Translations under genes and position numbers: made by a program
In this document: positions 15,702-23,952 of the stretch, one piece after another
Layout of the letters: every line of letters begins with the position of its first letter
Numbering within the stretch: the first letter of the stretch is position 1
The notes under the pieces: model-generated
What the model saw: only the letters and a program-made list of their open reading frames with translations
Database searches by the model: none
What the model was told of the DNA's origin: nothing
From: Methanocorpusculum vombati
Lineage (GTDB): Archaea > Halobacteriota > Methanomicrobia > Methanomicrobiales > Methanocorpusculaceae
Assembly: GCF_026891935.1 (NCBI RefSeq)
Contig: NZ_JAPTGC010000003.1
Location: 123,240 to 187,239, forward strand
Direction of reading: 5' to 3'
Length of the DNA: 64,000 nucleotides

Positions 15702-17523
15702 GTTTTTTCCCTCCGTTGGTTTTTCTGAGTGTGTAGCCGAGGATTACGATCACAATACCGGCGATCAGAATTGGGATGATGTAGGATTGCGTTTTTGTGT
15801 CGCTGCCTATCATGATGTTGCCGCCGCTTGCTCCTGCTGTTTTTGTGTCGCTGTTGTCGCCGCCGGTTGCAATGGATGAGATGATATCGAGGAGGTCGGA
15901 GATAGGAGATTTGTCTGTTTCTGTGGTCGCGGTTGGTGCTGATGGGGTTGTAGTAGATGTCGGTACGTTGGTTGCCGTTGTTTTGCTGAGTGTGGTTGTT
16001 GTGTTGGTTGGGGTTGCGGCGAGGTCTCCGGTTGCCGGATTGATGTAATCCGATCCGGTGATGCGGTTCACAAGGTTGACGGCGCGATCCATGATTGAGG
16101 GCGTGCTGGCGGTGATCCAACCTTTTGAGATTGCGGTGTTCTGCACTCTGATCATTTCGTCCGGGGAAAGGTCGCGGCTGGTATATACGGTTGCGCCGGA
16201 AAGGCCGAGGGTGCGGAGTACCTGATCGTCCGGGGTATCCGTCCACGATGATCCATTCGGATCGGCGAGGCTTCCGCCGCGTGTTCCGCCGGTGTTTACG
16301 AAGGCGTAATAATCAGTATAGCCGTGAAATGCGGCATTTTGTCCGAGGTAACCGCCGGACGGCATTTTTACATCGGGATTCCCCATAAGTCCGGCGAACT
16401 GATTGTACACATCTGCGGCGGTGAAGTCGGCGGGTGTGCCGATGGTTGATGTTTCGGTTTCGTCCGGGGCGGCGAAGGATGATCCTAATTGTAAGGCTAT
16501 GCCACTACCGATCATACCTGCTTTCAGGGCTTTTCCTGCGGCATATCCCGCACCGCCGGTAACGAGCCCTGCACCGATGCAGAGCGCATCACCGGCGGCG
16601 GCGAGCAGTTTATCATTGGTGATCTGGTCGCCGCGTCCGGTGATGAGGAGGTTTCCCACATCGATCAGATCGAGAGGGAGAGCGAGGTCGGCGACTGTTG
16701 CTACTCCGAAGGTAGATGCTGCTCCGGCGAGGTCGCCGGTTGCGTAGGCGTTGATGCCTGTCTGCTGCATGTCGTTCCGCCAAGAGATGATACCGTCCAT
16801 AAAATTTTCATTTGTCCGGGCGGTCGGTTCTGTGGTGCGGGTGGGGGCGGTTGCGAGGAGACTGGATGCTGTGCCTGCGCTGACGAGGGTTGAGGCGGTG
16901 ATTGCCTCGGCGGTGGTAAGATTTGGGATCGTCCTTGTCGTTGCCGTTGTTGCCGGGGTTGTAGTGGCTGGAAGGATTACAGGGGTTGCTGATTTTGCGG
17001 CGGGTGCGTTTACACTTGCGGCGGTGATTGTGGGTGTGGCTAAGGTTGTTTTTCCGCCGGTGCTGGTGGTGGTTGCGGTACTGCCGGATGATGCCGCATA
17101 GGTTTGTGCGGGTGATGTGGTACTCTTGCTGGTGTAGTTTCCAACATACTGATTATACGATGTTGAACTGCCGGAGCTTCCGCCGGAGCTACGAGAGGAT
17201 GATCCGCTTGAGCTTGTGCCGGATGTGGTTTTCCCACCTGCTGAGGTGGTTGTTGCGCCGCCGTAACTTCCTTTTGAGGATGATCCGCTTGAGCTTGTGC
17301 CGGATGTGGTTTTCCCACCTGCTGAGGTGGTTGTTGCGCCGCCGTAACTTCCTTTTGAGGATGATCCGCTTGAGCTTGTGCCGGATACTGATGATGTTCG
17401 GGATGAGGATGTGCTGTTGTTACTGCCGGAACTTGATCCGCCGGAAAAGGCGGAGCTTACCGCGCTGGAAAAGGAAGAGACTGCGGAGCTTACCGCGCTG
17501 GAAATCGAGGAGAATAAACCCAT
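15685..17523 (-). CDS. Large Ser/Thr-rich viral protein with C-terminal membrane anchor
   Basis: 612 residues. The N-terminal 120 residues are Ser/Gly-rich with a 27-residue unit (GTSSSGSSSKGSYGG...) repeated twice in tandem. The middle is Thr/Ala-rich with hydrophobic stretches (LCIGAGLVTGGAGYAAGKAL). The C-terminus has a TM helix (SYIIPILIAGIVIVILGYTL) and tail GGKKHGNPA. It is the first large gene after the capsid gene. It may be a membrane-anchored vertex or spike protein, or a membrane-interacting entry protein; no enzyme motif is seen. Confidence 0.65.
   Translation of the reverse strand: MGLFSSISSAVSSAVSSFSSAVSSAFSGGSSSGSNNSTSSSRTSSVSGTSSSGSSSKGSYGGATTTSAGGKTTSGTSSSGSSSKGSYGGATTTSAGGKTTSGTSSSGSSSRSSGGSSGSSTSYNQYVGNYTSKSTTSPAQTYAASSGSTATTTSTGGKTTLATPTITAASVNAPAAKSATPVILPATTTPATTATTRTIPNLTTAEAITASTLVSAGTASSLLATAPTRTTEPTARTNENFMDGIISWRNDMQQTGINAYATGDLAGAASTFGVATVADLALPLDLIDVGNLLITGRGDQITNDKLLAAAGDALCIGAGLVTGGAGYAAGKALKAGMIGSGIALQLGSSFAAPDETETSTIGTPADFTAADVYNQFAGLMGNPDVKMPSGGYLGQNAAFHGYTDYYAFVNTGGTRGGSLADPNGSSWTDTPDDQVLRTLGLSGATVYTSRDLSPDEMIRVQNTAISKGWITASTPSIMDRAVNLVNRITGSDYINPATGDLAATPTNTTTTLSKTTATNVPTSTTTPSAPTATTETDKSPISDLLDIISSIATGGDNSDTKTAGASGGNIMIGSDTKTQSYIIPILIAGIVIVILGYTLRKTNGGKKHGNPA
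17197..17358. repeat. 81-bp perfect tandem repeat (two full copies)
   Basis: 17197-17277 and 17278-17358 are identical, and a partial third copy follows to about 17386. They encode the Ser/Gly/Thr repeats of the 612-residue protein. Exact identity suggests recent slippage or recombination, so copy number may vary between isolates. Confidence 0.9.
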
Positions 17524-17553
17524 AGATTGTACCTCCTGAAAAAGGGGGCTGGG

Positions 17554-18576
17554 TTAGAATCCCAGTGGTGTTTCAAGAATCGGTACTGTTCCTGCGTCGA
17601 ATGCTGCCGTGTTGACAACATTCTCGACAAAGATGACCCGCATGGTGAAGGCCGTAGAGGTCTTTGCGGCGATCTTGAAATCGTCCACGCCAAAGCGCCA
17701 ACCTTTCAGTCCGAGGCCGTCGGCTGCTACTTCATTGGCGAAGTCGATCATGAAGATGCCTGCGGGGCGTTCGGTCGAGGAGCAATCAACGAAGTAGTCT
17801 TTGTTCTGAGTTGCTCTCAGCTGTTTCGCAGATACGTTCATGATCTCCTGCCGGTTCGGGTTGGTTGCGATCAGGCCGATTGCGTCAGGGGTGATCTCCG
17901 GGGATGTTGCGCCGGTGGCGTAACAACAGATGATAGCACGGCGGATCAGAGTTCCGGTGGGAATGGCGAGGGCTTCGGTGAGGGCGGTATTTGCGCCTAC
18001 CGCGGTGGAGAGGATGTAGACCTTCGGTTCCGCACTGCGTTCCGCGGATGATCCGTATTCGTTGGTGATTTCGTCTTTGCTTTCGATCACGCGGTCGCCG
18101 GTAGTTACGGTGACGGTTGCGGCGGTAAGATTGACGCCGTTTGTCGACGTTGTGCCTGCTTTTACGGTGTCGTTGAATCCAATTTCGAGGGTGACGTCCT
18201 GCTTAAGGACGGCGAGGAGGTCGCCTTCGTTGAGGATGAGCGAGAACTCTACGGTTTCACTGGCAGATGCGGCAATGGTTTTACTGCCGATCGACTTGAT
18301 GACTGAACGGGATTTTGTTTCGTGTAGGCAGTTCATGATTGCAAGATCGAGGCCGTTCATAGCGTAGTTGCTGATGTTGTTGTTGGAGGTAACTTTTACC
18401 TCGCGAATGGCTGAGAGAATTTCCTGCGGGGTGAGGGTTACGGACGCTGAACCGTTGTTTTTGATCGTCATGCTGAAAAGCAGGTGAACGGTGTCAATGA
18501 TGGTGTTGCGCCGGATACTGATCATCGGTTTAATGAGAGTGATCGTGTTTACGCTGGTGGTGAGTGTGTTGTACAT
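17554..18576 (-). CDS. Candidate major capsid protein (double jelly-roll type)
   Basis: 340 residues, beta-rich throughout and without membrane segments. It alternates short hydrophobic strands and polar loops (TIIDTVHLLFSMTIKNNG; ETVEFSLILNEGDLLAVL; TLEIGFNDTV), then a second beta-rich half (PKVYILSTAVGAN ... RFGVDDFKIAAKTSTAFTMRVIFVENV). Length and two-part beta layout suit the double jelly-roll capsid proteins of PRD1/PM2-like viruses, including the euryarchaeal proviruses TKV4 and MVV. The neighbours support it: an A32-type ATPase and many one-TM proteins, with no tailed-phage genes. Family assignment is inference; a structure prediction would decide it. Confidence 0.6.
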   Translation of the reverse strand: MYNTLTTSVNTITLIKPMISIRRNTIIDTVHLLFSMTIKNNGSASVTLTPQEILSAIREVKVTSNNNISNYAMNGLDLAIMNCLHETKSRSVIKSIGSKTIAASASETVEFSLILNEGDLLAVLKQDVTLEIGFNDTVKAGTTSTNGVNLTAATVTVTTGDRVIESKDEITNEYGSSAERSAEPKVYILSTAVGANTALTEALAIPTGTLIRRAIICCYATGATSPEITPDAIGLIATNPNRQEIMNVSAKQLRATQNKDYFVDCSSTERPAGIFMIDFANEVAADGLGLKGWRFGVDDFKIAAKTSTAFTMRVIFVENVVNTAAFDAGTVPILETPLGF

Positions 18577-18593
18577 TGTGTGCCTCCGGGGGG

Positions 18594-18722
18594 TTACTTC
18601 CGAGACATGGAGGATACGAGGGCGATACCGGCCATTGCGAGGATGCCGATGACCATTACAGGCACGGCGGCCTTTGCGTTGGAGGTGATGCTGTTTTTCA
18701 CGGTGGTGATTGCGTCAGACAT
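18594..18722 (-). CDS. Small viral membrane protein
   Basis: 42 residues starting ATG 18722. A polar N-terminus (MSDAITTVKNSITSNAK) is followed by one TM helix (AAVPVMVIGILAMAGIALV). It lies just upstream of the capsid gene behind one of the three repeated viral promoters. Membrane-containing icosahedral viruses carry several such minor membrane proteins. Too short for an ORF cutoff but well framed. Confidence 0.65.
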   Translation of the reverse strand: MSDAITTVKNSITSNAKAAVPVMVIGILAMAGIALVSSMSRK

Positions 18723-18795
18723 TTTTTTTTCATTCCTAAGACGCCCGGTTTTTGGGGTTGGTTGAGCGCCTTATGTGTTTGTATCCTTACAAAGG

Positions 18796-18813
18796 CTTTG
18801 ATTTTATGGAACA
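18796..18813 (-). promoter_or_regulatory. Repeated viral promoter motif, copy 1
   Basis: On the minus strand TGTTCCATAAAATCAAAG, an AT-rich TATA-like core. The same 18 bases occur at 19337-19354 and 19465-19482. It lies about 75 bases upstream of the 18722 start and would drive the structural operon. Confidence 0.6.
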
Positions 18814-18834
18814 CAAAAAAGAGGGGTTGGGGGG

Positions 18835-19311
18835 TCAGACAAATATCTCAACGGCGTTGTACTTGAGGCTGAGATTGTGCATGTCCCGCATTGTTCCCGA
18901 TGCCCGGATCAATCCGTAATCGATGAATACGGCGGCACTTTCATTTTCGTTGGCATAATCCCAACCGGTGGTAACTACATAGGAGAGTTTTTTCTGCCGT
19001 TCTATGTTTTCAATTTGATGTACGAGATCATCCCATTTAATAGTGGGTTTCGCTTTTGCAAGGATTTTGAATACCGTGTTTTTTGTTGCGGTGTCCATTG
19101 TGTAGGTTTTTTCAATTTCCGGAGTGGTTTCGAGTAATTTTTCCTGATCGGGGGTGAGTGGTTTTTCAGGATTCATCAGGTCGAGGAGGCTTTTTCCGGC
19201 GCTGAGTGCTTTGTTTGCGTCGCGGGTTTTGATGCCGGCGACAAGAGACATGATCGCGGCGATTGCTGTGAGGATCACGTCGGGGTTGAGTAAGCAGGTA
19301 ATATCTACCAT
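18835..19311 (-). CDS. Viral protein of unknown function with N-terminal membrane segment
   Basis: 158 residues. An N-terminal hydrophobic stretch (VILTAIAAIMSLVAGI) precedes a charged, helical body and a C-terminal mixed region (WDYANENESAAVFIDYGLIRASG). No family recognised. Copy 2 of the viral promoter sits 26-43 bases upstream of the ATG at 19311, so the gene probably has a very short leader and its own promoter. Confidence 0.6.
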   Translation of the reverse strand: MVDITCLLNPDVILTAIAAIMSLVAGIKTRDANKALSAGKSLLDLMNPEKPLTPDQEKLLETTPEIEKTYTMDTATKNTVFKILAKAKPTIKWDDLVHQIENIERQKKLSYVVTTGWDYANENESAAVFIDYGLIRASGTMRDMHNLSLKYNAVEIFV

Positions 19312-19442
19312 AGGAGATGTGTTTTTCCGGCAGCTACTTTGATTTTATGGAACATGAAAAGAGAGAGTGATCGTCCGGGGGAGGTGTTGATCGAAGTTGT
19401 GAGTGGGGGTGATGTGGAGTTGATCCCGTTCGTCCCGGACAT
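19305..19442 (-). CDS. Possible very small viral ORF
   Basis: 45 residues from ATG 19442, 23 bases after promoter copy 3 and overlapping the start of the 19311 gene. Composition is Ser/Thr/Pro-rich with no clear helix. Only the promoter position supports it; it may be a leader region instead. Confidence 0.25.
   Translation of the reverse strand: MSGTNGINSTSPPLTTSINTSPGRSLSLFMFHKIKVAAGKTHLLW
19337..19354 (-). promoter_or_regulatory. Repeated viral promoter motif, copy 2
   Basis: Identical 18-base motif, spaced for a transcription start just upstream of the ATG at 19311. Confidence 0.6.
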
Positions 19443-19464
19443 TTATCTGTTTTTCTTGCCGATG

Positions 19465-19482
19465 CTTTGATTTTATGGAACA
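19465..19482 (-). promoter_or_regulatory. Repeated viral promoter motif, copy 3
   Basis: Identical 18-base motif overlapping the stop codon of the 57-residue gene. It would start transcription near 19445. Confidence 0.55.
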
Positions 19483-19646
19483 CTGCCGAGGGCAAAGATC
19501 ACTGCCGAACGAACGAGCGCGTTCATGCTTAGGGGCGTGTCCGGTGGTGGTTGGGTGTCCATGAGTTTTTGCCGATATGCAAGGAGGAGTTTTGTTGTTT
19601 CGGTGCTGATACTGATTTTATCGTAGAGTTTTCGTTTTTCGGTCAT
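19473..19646 (-). CDS. Small viral protein, possibly RHH-like
   Basis: 57 residues, start ATG 19646 overlapping the nuclease stop by ATGA, which argues that it is translated. The sequence (ISISTETTKLLLAYRQKLM ... MNALVRSAVIFAL) has a strand followed by two helices, as in ribbon-helix-helix regulators. No firm family. Confidence 0.5.
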   Translation of the reverse strand: MTEKRKLYDKISISTETTKLLLAYRQKLMDTQPPPDTPLSMNALVRSAVIFALGSVP

Positions 19647-19984
19647 TTCGTGAAGATGAAAAGATTATGATTTCCGTCAAATAACCATACTTCGTGGCCG
19701 GGAGCGATACTTTTTATCAGGAATGGTTTTCCTGCAAGGCGATTTCTCGCCGCCTGTTCTGTCGAAAATACGCGGCTTGATATGCGTTTCACCTGTATCC
19801 GTCGTACTTCCGATCCACGGGTGGCAATGAGGTCGTCTGTTCCGTGCGGGTGCGCTGCGGGTTTGCGGATGGTATATCCTGCTTTGCGGAGGATGTCGGC
19901 GGCGCGGCGTTCGCCGGTGTTGCCGCGTGCGGTCTGTTTACCATAGGTTTTTTGCGGGCTGTTTTTCTGTGCTTTTGTTTTCAT
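19643..19984 (-). CDS. Hjc-like PD-(D/E)XK nuclease / Holliday junction resolvase
   Basis: 113 residues. The basic N-terminus carries the conserved GERRAADILRKAGY helix (catalytic Glu), then HGTDDLIA (Asp) and IQVKRIS (the E/QxK motif), the order seen in archaeal Hjc and related PD-(D/E)XK resolvases. Viruses use such enzymes to resolve replication intermediates before packaging, which fits its position just downstream of the packaging ATPase gene. Restriction-type activity cannot be excluded. Confidence 0.7.
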   Translation of the reverse strand: MKTKAQKNSPQKTYGKQTARGNTGERRAADILRKAGYTIRKPAAHPHGTDDLIATRGSEVRRIQVKRISSRVFSTEQAARNRLAGKPFLIKSIAPGHEVWLFDGNHNLFIFTK

Positions 19985-19988
19985 GGTA

Positions 19989-20711
19989 TCATCCGAGGTG
20001 TTCGGTTCTGCGGGTTACTTCGGCGGCGTGGATGATGAGATACGGGCTCTGGGGGTTGGTTTGCCGATACATCAAAACATCGTGTAGTTGCAGGGCGTTG
20101 TTGAGTTCTTCAAAATTCGGGATTTCTTCTGCAAAATATTTCACGTCCTGATGGATGCGAAACCGCATGATGAAGGTGTATGTGCAGTTGTTCCAGAGGA
20201 GTTTTGGGAAGTCCTGAATCCGCTGGGTAATGCACCACAACCAGATTTTATACCCGCGGCCTTCGCGGCTGATGATTTCAAGCTCCTGACCGGCTTTGTT
20301 TGCGCCTTTGTTGTAGTGGTGCGCTTCTTCGGCTATGATGTGCCGAGGGCGTTTCAGAGAGAGGGCGGCGCGGATGATGGTTTTGTACTCTTCGATGAGG
20401 TCGTCGAGGGGGATATCCCCCGCGGGGATACAGATCAGATATGGGTACCGGGTGAGGAGTTTTTTGTATTCGTCGGTGCTTCGACGGTTACGGGGAAATA
20501 CTCGATACAGGGTCAAATTTTTGAGGCGGTGTTTGCCTATCCATAATCCGAGATGGTTCTGCGATTTTGTGTCAAGGATGATGAATGGGTTGCCGCCTGC
20601 GTGGAGTACTTCAACCATTGCGCCGACGAGATAGGATTTTCCGCTGCCGGTTGGTGATGCGATTAGTACGTGGCCGGTGAGTGCTTCTTTGATGGTTTCT
20701 GCAAAGGTCAT
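19989..20711 (-). CDS. A32/HerA-FtsK-type viral packaging ATPase
   Basis: 240 residues from ATG 20711 (ATGA overlap with the upstream gene). Walker A is ASPTGSGKS at residues 18-26. Walker B is RHIIAEEAH with the two acidic residues at 128-129. A Gln/Arg-containing sensor region follows (IWLWCITQRIQDFP). The compact size without a nuclease domain is typical of genome-packaging ATPases of PRD1-like and other tailless icosahedral viruses, not of tailed-phage terminases. It would pump the genome into preformed capsids at one vertex. Homology to chromosomal HerA is distant, and the context supports a virion role. Confidence 0.82.
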   Translation of the reverse strand: MTFAETIKEALTGHVLIASPTGSGKSYLVGAMVEVLHAGGNPFIILDTKSQNHLGLWIGKHRLKNLTLYRVFPRNRRSTDEYKKLLTRYPYLICIPAGDIPLDDLIEEYKTIIRAALSLKRPRHIIAEEAHHYNKGANKAGQELEIISREGRGYKIWLWCITQRIQDFPKLLWNNCTYTFIMRFRIHQDVKYFAEEIPNFEELNNALQLHDVLMYRQTNPQSPYLIIHAAEVTRRTEHLG

Positions 20712-21310
20712 ATTCCTACAATGCCGGTTTTGGGGTTCAGGGGGAGTTGTGCGATTACGTAGGTTGGGTCGTCTTCGTCGATGTATACGCCATCGTTGTT
20801 GGGTTCTGTGGGGGTGTTTGCCGCGGTTGGCATTTGCGGCACTTCTGCGGGTGTGTATGCTGGGGGTTGTGCGCTCTCTTCGGCTTCGCGGGCGCGGCGT
20901 TCTGCGGCGCGTTTCTGAATGATGCTGATCACGGTTGGGAGGAACACTACGCCGAGGGCGATCAGGGTTACGGGGATGAGGATCAGGGGGTTGTTTTCGT
21001 CTCCGTCGCCGCCGAAGTTTGGCGCAAATTTCCAAAGTACTTCGTTGGTTGCGTCGCGGGCGACGTCCTGATAGATTTCCTGATTTGGCGGTTCTATGCC
21101 GGATTTTTGGCTGATTGTTGTTGTGAGAGATACGGCGAGGTCAAGTAGAGGGATAAGCGGGTGTATTCCGTGTTCGGTGTTGTTGGTTTCTCCGATGGCG
21201 GGTTCGGTTTCCGCCGCTGGTGTTCCTGCGGTGATCACTGTTCCGGCTGCTATTTTTTCAGGGCTGGGGTTGCCGAAGATGCCGGTTGCGTCGTCTCCGT
21301 GTTCGATCAT
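20708..21310 (-). CDS. Viral membrane protein, unknown function
   Basis: 200 residues with one strong TM helix (NPLILIPVTLIALGVVFLPTVISII), a charged RRAREAEESA stretch, and an Asp/Glu-rich C-terminal tail (GVYIDEDDPTYVI). It overlaps the ATPase start by ATGA and the 21307 gene by ATGA, so it belongs to the packaging operon. Possibly a membrane partner of the ATPase at the packaging vertex (inference from position only). Confidence 0.6.
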   Translation of the reverse strand: MIEHGDDATGIFGNPSPEKIAAGTVITAGTPAAETEPAIGETNNTEHGIHPLIPLLDLAVSLTTTISQKSGIEPPNQEIYQDVARDATNEVLWKFAPNFGGDGDENNPLILIPVTLIALGVVFLPTVISIIQKRAAERRAREAEESAQPPAYTPAEVPQMPTAANTPTEPNNDGVYIDEDDPTYVIAQLPLNPKTGIVGI

Positions 21311-21561
21311 TCTGCGTTCCCTCCGCCGGTGATGATCTGTTCCTGTGCGGCGTTGATTGCGGCGATCTGGTCGTCGGTGAGGTTGTAGATGATTGCCTGT
21401 ATGAGGTGGTTGCCGGATACTACGGAGATCACGCCGGTGTTTCCGGTTTCTTCGAGTTTTTTCTTTATTTCGCTGTTTTCGTATACATCGGCGAGGGCTG
21501 ATGCTGCGCGGATCAGTGGTTCGGGTATCTGGCTTTTGAGGGCGTTTTCGAGGAAATTCAT
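21307..21561 (-). CDS. Small viral protein of unknown function
   Basis: 84 residues, mostly helical and acidic (IRAASALADVYENSEIKKKLEE; DDQIAAINAAQEQI), no TM segment. It overlaps the next gene by ATGA and follows the zinc-ribbon gene by 3 bases. Confidence 0.5.
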   Translation of the reverse strand: MNFLENALKSQIPEPLIRAASALADVYENSEIKKKLEETGNTGVISVVSGNHLIQAIIYNLTDDQIAAINAAQEQIITGGGNAE

Positions 21562-21564
21562 GAT

Positions 21565-22014
21565 TTACAGTCCGGTGATTCTTGTTCGTGGGATTGGTGC
21601 TGGAGGTTGTGTTTGATCAGGGCGAGGTTGATCCACTGCCGGAGGTCTCCGGCGAAAGTACCAACTTGCACCGCCGATTGCCCCGACGGTGAGAATGATA
21701 AAAGCGATTGTGAGGTGGAGAGGTTTGATTACAGGAGGTGATTTTTCCGCCGTTTTTTTGGCTGTTTGGTGTGGAGGTGTGTTGATGATGGCAGTGAGTT
21801 CTGCCACCGGGTTTGTCTCCGGTTCGGCGGATGCAGTCGGTTTTGCTTCCGGGGTTGTCTCTGGTTCGGTGGGTGCGTCCCTGATTTCTACGTTGTAGCT
21901 CTTGCATTTTGCACAGCGCCGTTTGTGCGAGGTGGTTGAGGTATTGTACGGTTTCCATGTGTGTCCACAGTCGAGGCACACGGCGATTTTTGGCGGTGAT
22001 TTCGATTCGGTCAT
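21565..22014 (-). CDS. Zinc-ribbon membrane protein
   Basis: 149 residues. The N-terminal zinc ribbon is CLDCGHTW...KRRCAKCKSYN (two CxxC pairs about 20 residues apart). A Pro/Glu/Thr linker follows, then a C-terminal TM helix (LHLTIAFIILTVGAIGGASWYF) with a Pro/Arg tail. Its role is unknown. A DNA- or protein-binding ribbon tethered to the virion or host membrane is plausible. Confidence 0.6.
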   Translation of the reverse strand: MTESKSPPKIAVCLDCGHTWKPYNTSTTSHKRRCAKCKSYNVEIRDAPTEPETTPEAKPTASAEPETNPVAELTAIINTPPHQTAKKTAEKSPPVIKPLHLTIAFIILTVGAIGGASWYFRRRPPAVDQPRPDQTQPPAPIPRTRITGL

Positions 22015-22082
22015 AGTGTTTTTTCCTTCCTCCGGTTTTGTGCCGGGTTTGGGATATTATTGTGTGGGGTTGTCTTTGCCTA

Positions 22083-23891
22083 TTAGGGGTTAGGGTGGTT
22101 TGGCGGGTGTTGTTCGGGGTTCGGGGGGTTTGATCCGCTTCGCTGTCTGATGCGGTTGCGGCGTTCCTGCCGTAGGCGTTTTTCTTCGGCGAGGATGCGA
22201 TTGTACATGTTGTGGTCGGGGTCAGGAGGGGGGTTGGTTATGGGTTCGCGCTGCTGATTGGGGTTTTCGAGGTCTTCGAGTTCCGGCGGAGGTACATACC
22301 ATATCTGCGGGGCGATGTTTCCGGGGTCGAGTGGGGGGTAGTTTTCGATGATCCCGTGATTGTTGGCGGGTGGTTGTTTTTCCGGTTTTAATCCGGCGCG
22401 GCGGCTGAGGTCGGCGCGGATTGCGGCGTTTTCGTGTCCTTGCGGGGCTGTTCCGATGTATTCGTAGGTGTCGGTGGGGGCGTGCTGGCGGCGGAATTGT
22501 TTTTGTCTGATTTCGTCTTCCACTGTGAGGTATCGGATGCTGTTTGATAGGGTGAAAAATCGTTTGTTCGTGACCCAGTATGCATAATGGCCGCTTTCGT
22601 CGTACAGGGCTTTGATGAGGTATTTTTTGAGGTAGTCGGTTGGGTTTCTGCCTTCGGTGTCTGCGGGTTTGTCAGTTTTCCATGTCCATTTTTCGCCGTC
22701 GTTGATTACGCTGTAGGCGTCGTGCATGAACCCCTGCCCGTATTTTGTCCCCCATTGTTCTGCAAAGTCGGAAAATGGGTATTTCCATTCATAATCAAAC
22801 AGGATCACGTGATCATGGATCAGGCCGTTTTCCTGAAATTCTACGCATCGGATGTATGGGATACGGTATCCTACGCGATGGCATTCGGTTTCATACCATT
22901 TTCTAAAGGCGTTGCTTTCATGTCGGTTGGCGGCGTAAAGGTTGCCGCCGCGTCCGGTGGCGGTAAACCGGTGTACTTTGTCGATGTGGGGATCGGGGAT
23001 TTTGCGGAGGATTTCTTTTCCTTCCGATTCCATCCAGATTAAGGGGTCGGTCGTAAAGGTTACGAATGATGCGATTTTATGTTTTTTGAGGCTGTTTTCT
23101 ACGCCGGTGTTGTAGATGAGGATGAGTTGTTTTTTTCGGCTGTCGTCGGTGAAGCGGGTGGAGCAGGGTAAGGTGATGTATTCGCCGTTGCCGGTGAGAT
23201 TCCGGAGGATGATTGATTTTGATTCGGTTTCCCGTTTCCATTCTTCGAAGATCAGTGTCATTCTGCGGATGTACTGCAAGAGTTCGGCGGGGAGTTTTCC
23301 GTTTTTGTCTCGGGTGAAGAGGTTATACTGATCTATGCTTTTCATGGTGCGGATCGCCTGCTGACGCCAAAAACCACAACGACCGGGGATTGCGTTGTAG
23401 TGGTCGAGCGGGTGAGATGGTTCTGCGGCGGTCAGCTGTTCCGCCCGGGCGACGGCGGTCTGTGTGCTGCATGGTTTGGTGTGCTGATCCAATCGGAGGG
23501 GTTTTTGAGGCGATACAAAAGATTTGGAGTTTTGCAGATCGTTTATCAAGCGGGGTTGTTTATGGGTGGGGGTGGTTTTGGCACGTACAAAAACGCCGGA
23601 TTTTTGGATGAGGCCGGGGTATAGGCTGTGAAGATAGTTGGATAGTTTTTCGGCTGTTCCTGCCTTTACCCAACGATTCACGGCACGATAGGCGGAATAG
23701 TAGACCCAGTCTGCGGGTTTGCCGCGGCGTTTTGGGGCGTCCCATTCATCCCGGAGATAATCTACCACTACGTCGAGTTTTGCACCGGCGTTCACGAGGT
23801 CGGTAACGTCACATACCTTATCCCCACTGGTGATAAGGAAGGTTTGCGGCGGATAGCGTCCGCTATGGGTGAGGTTGCCGTGTGTTGTCAT
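22083..23891 (-). CDS. HUH-type rolling-circle replication initiator (Rep)
   Basis: 602 residues. The endonuclease core is central: motif 1 SFVTFTTDP (275-283), the HUH metal site GLIHDHVILF with His359 and His361, and the YxxKY motif DYLKKYL with Tyr420 and Tyr424. A long N-terminal domain (helical, includes VNRWVKAGTAEKLSNYL) and a Pro/Asn/Arg-rich tail flank it. Rep nicks the origin and covalently holds the 5' end to start rolling-circle replication. This fits a circular dsDNA replication form, as in PM2 or SNJ1. No origin hairpin was identified near it. Confidence 0.8.
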   Translation of the reverse strand: MTTHGNLTHSGRYPPQTFLITSGDKVCDVTDLVNAGAKLDVVVDYLRDEWDAPKRRGKPADWVYYSAYRAVNRWVKAGTAEKLSNYLHSLYPGLIQKSGVFVRAKTTPTHKQPRLINDLQNSKSFVSPQKPLRLDQHTKPCSTQTAVARAEQLTAAEPSHPLDHYNAIPGRCGFWRQQAIRTMKSIDQYNLFTRDKNGKLPAELLQYIRRMTLIFEEWKRETESKSIILRNLTGNGEYITLPCSTRFTDDSRKKQLILIYNTGVENSLKKHKIASFVTFTTDPLIWMESEGKEILRKIPDPHIDKVHRFTATGRGGNLYAANRHESNAFRKWYETECHRVGYRIPYIRCVEFQENGLIHDHVILFDYEWKYPFSDFAEQWGTKYGQGFMHDAYSVINDGEKWTWKTDKPADTEGRNPTDYLKKYLIKALYDESGHYAYWVTNKRFFTLSNSIRYLTVEDEIRQKQFRRQHAPTDTYEYIGTAPQGHENAAIRADLSRRAGLKPEKQPPANNHGIIENYPPLDPGNIAPQIWYVPPPELEDLENPNQQREPITNPPPDPDHNMYNRILAEEKRLRQERRNRIRQRSGSNPPNPEQHPPNHPNP

Positions 23892-23952
23892 TGTACCGGG
23901 AAAAAGAGGTGAGGGTTTAGTGCGGTCTATGTGAGGTTGGGAGGGGGGCAGG

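Noticed and set aside
17028..17525. Plus-strand Arg/Leu-rich ORF
   Set aside because: Antisense shadow of the Ser-rich repeat region of the 612-residue viral protein.
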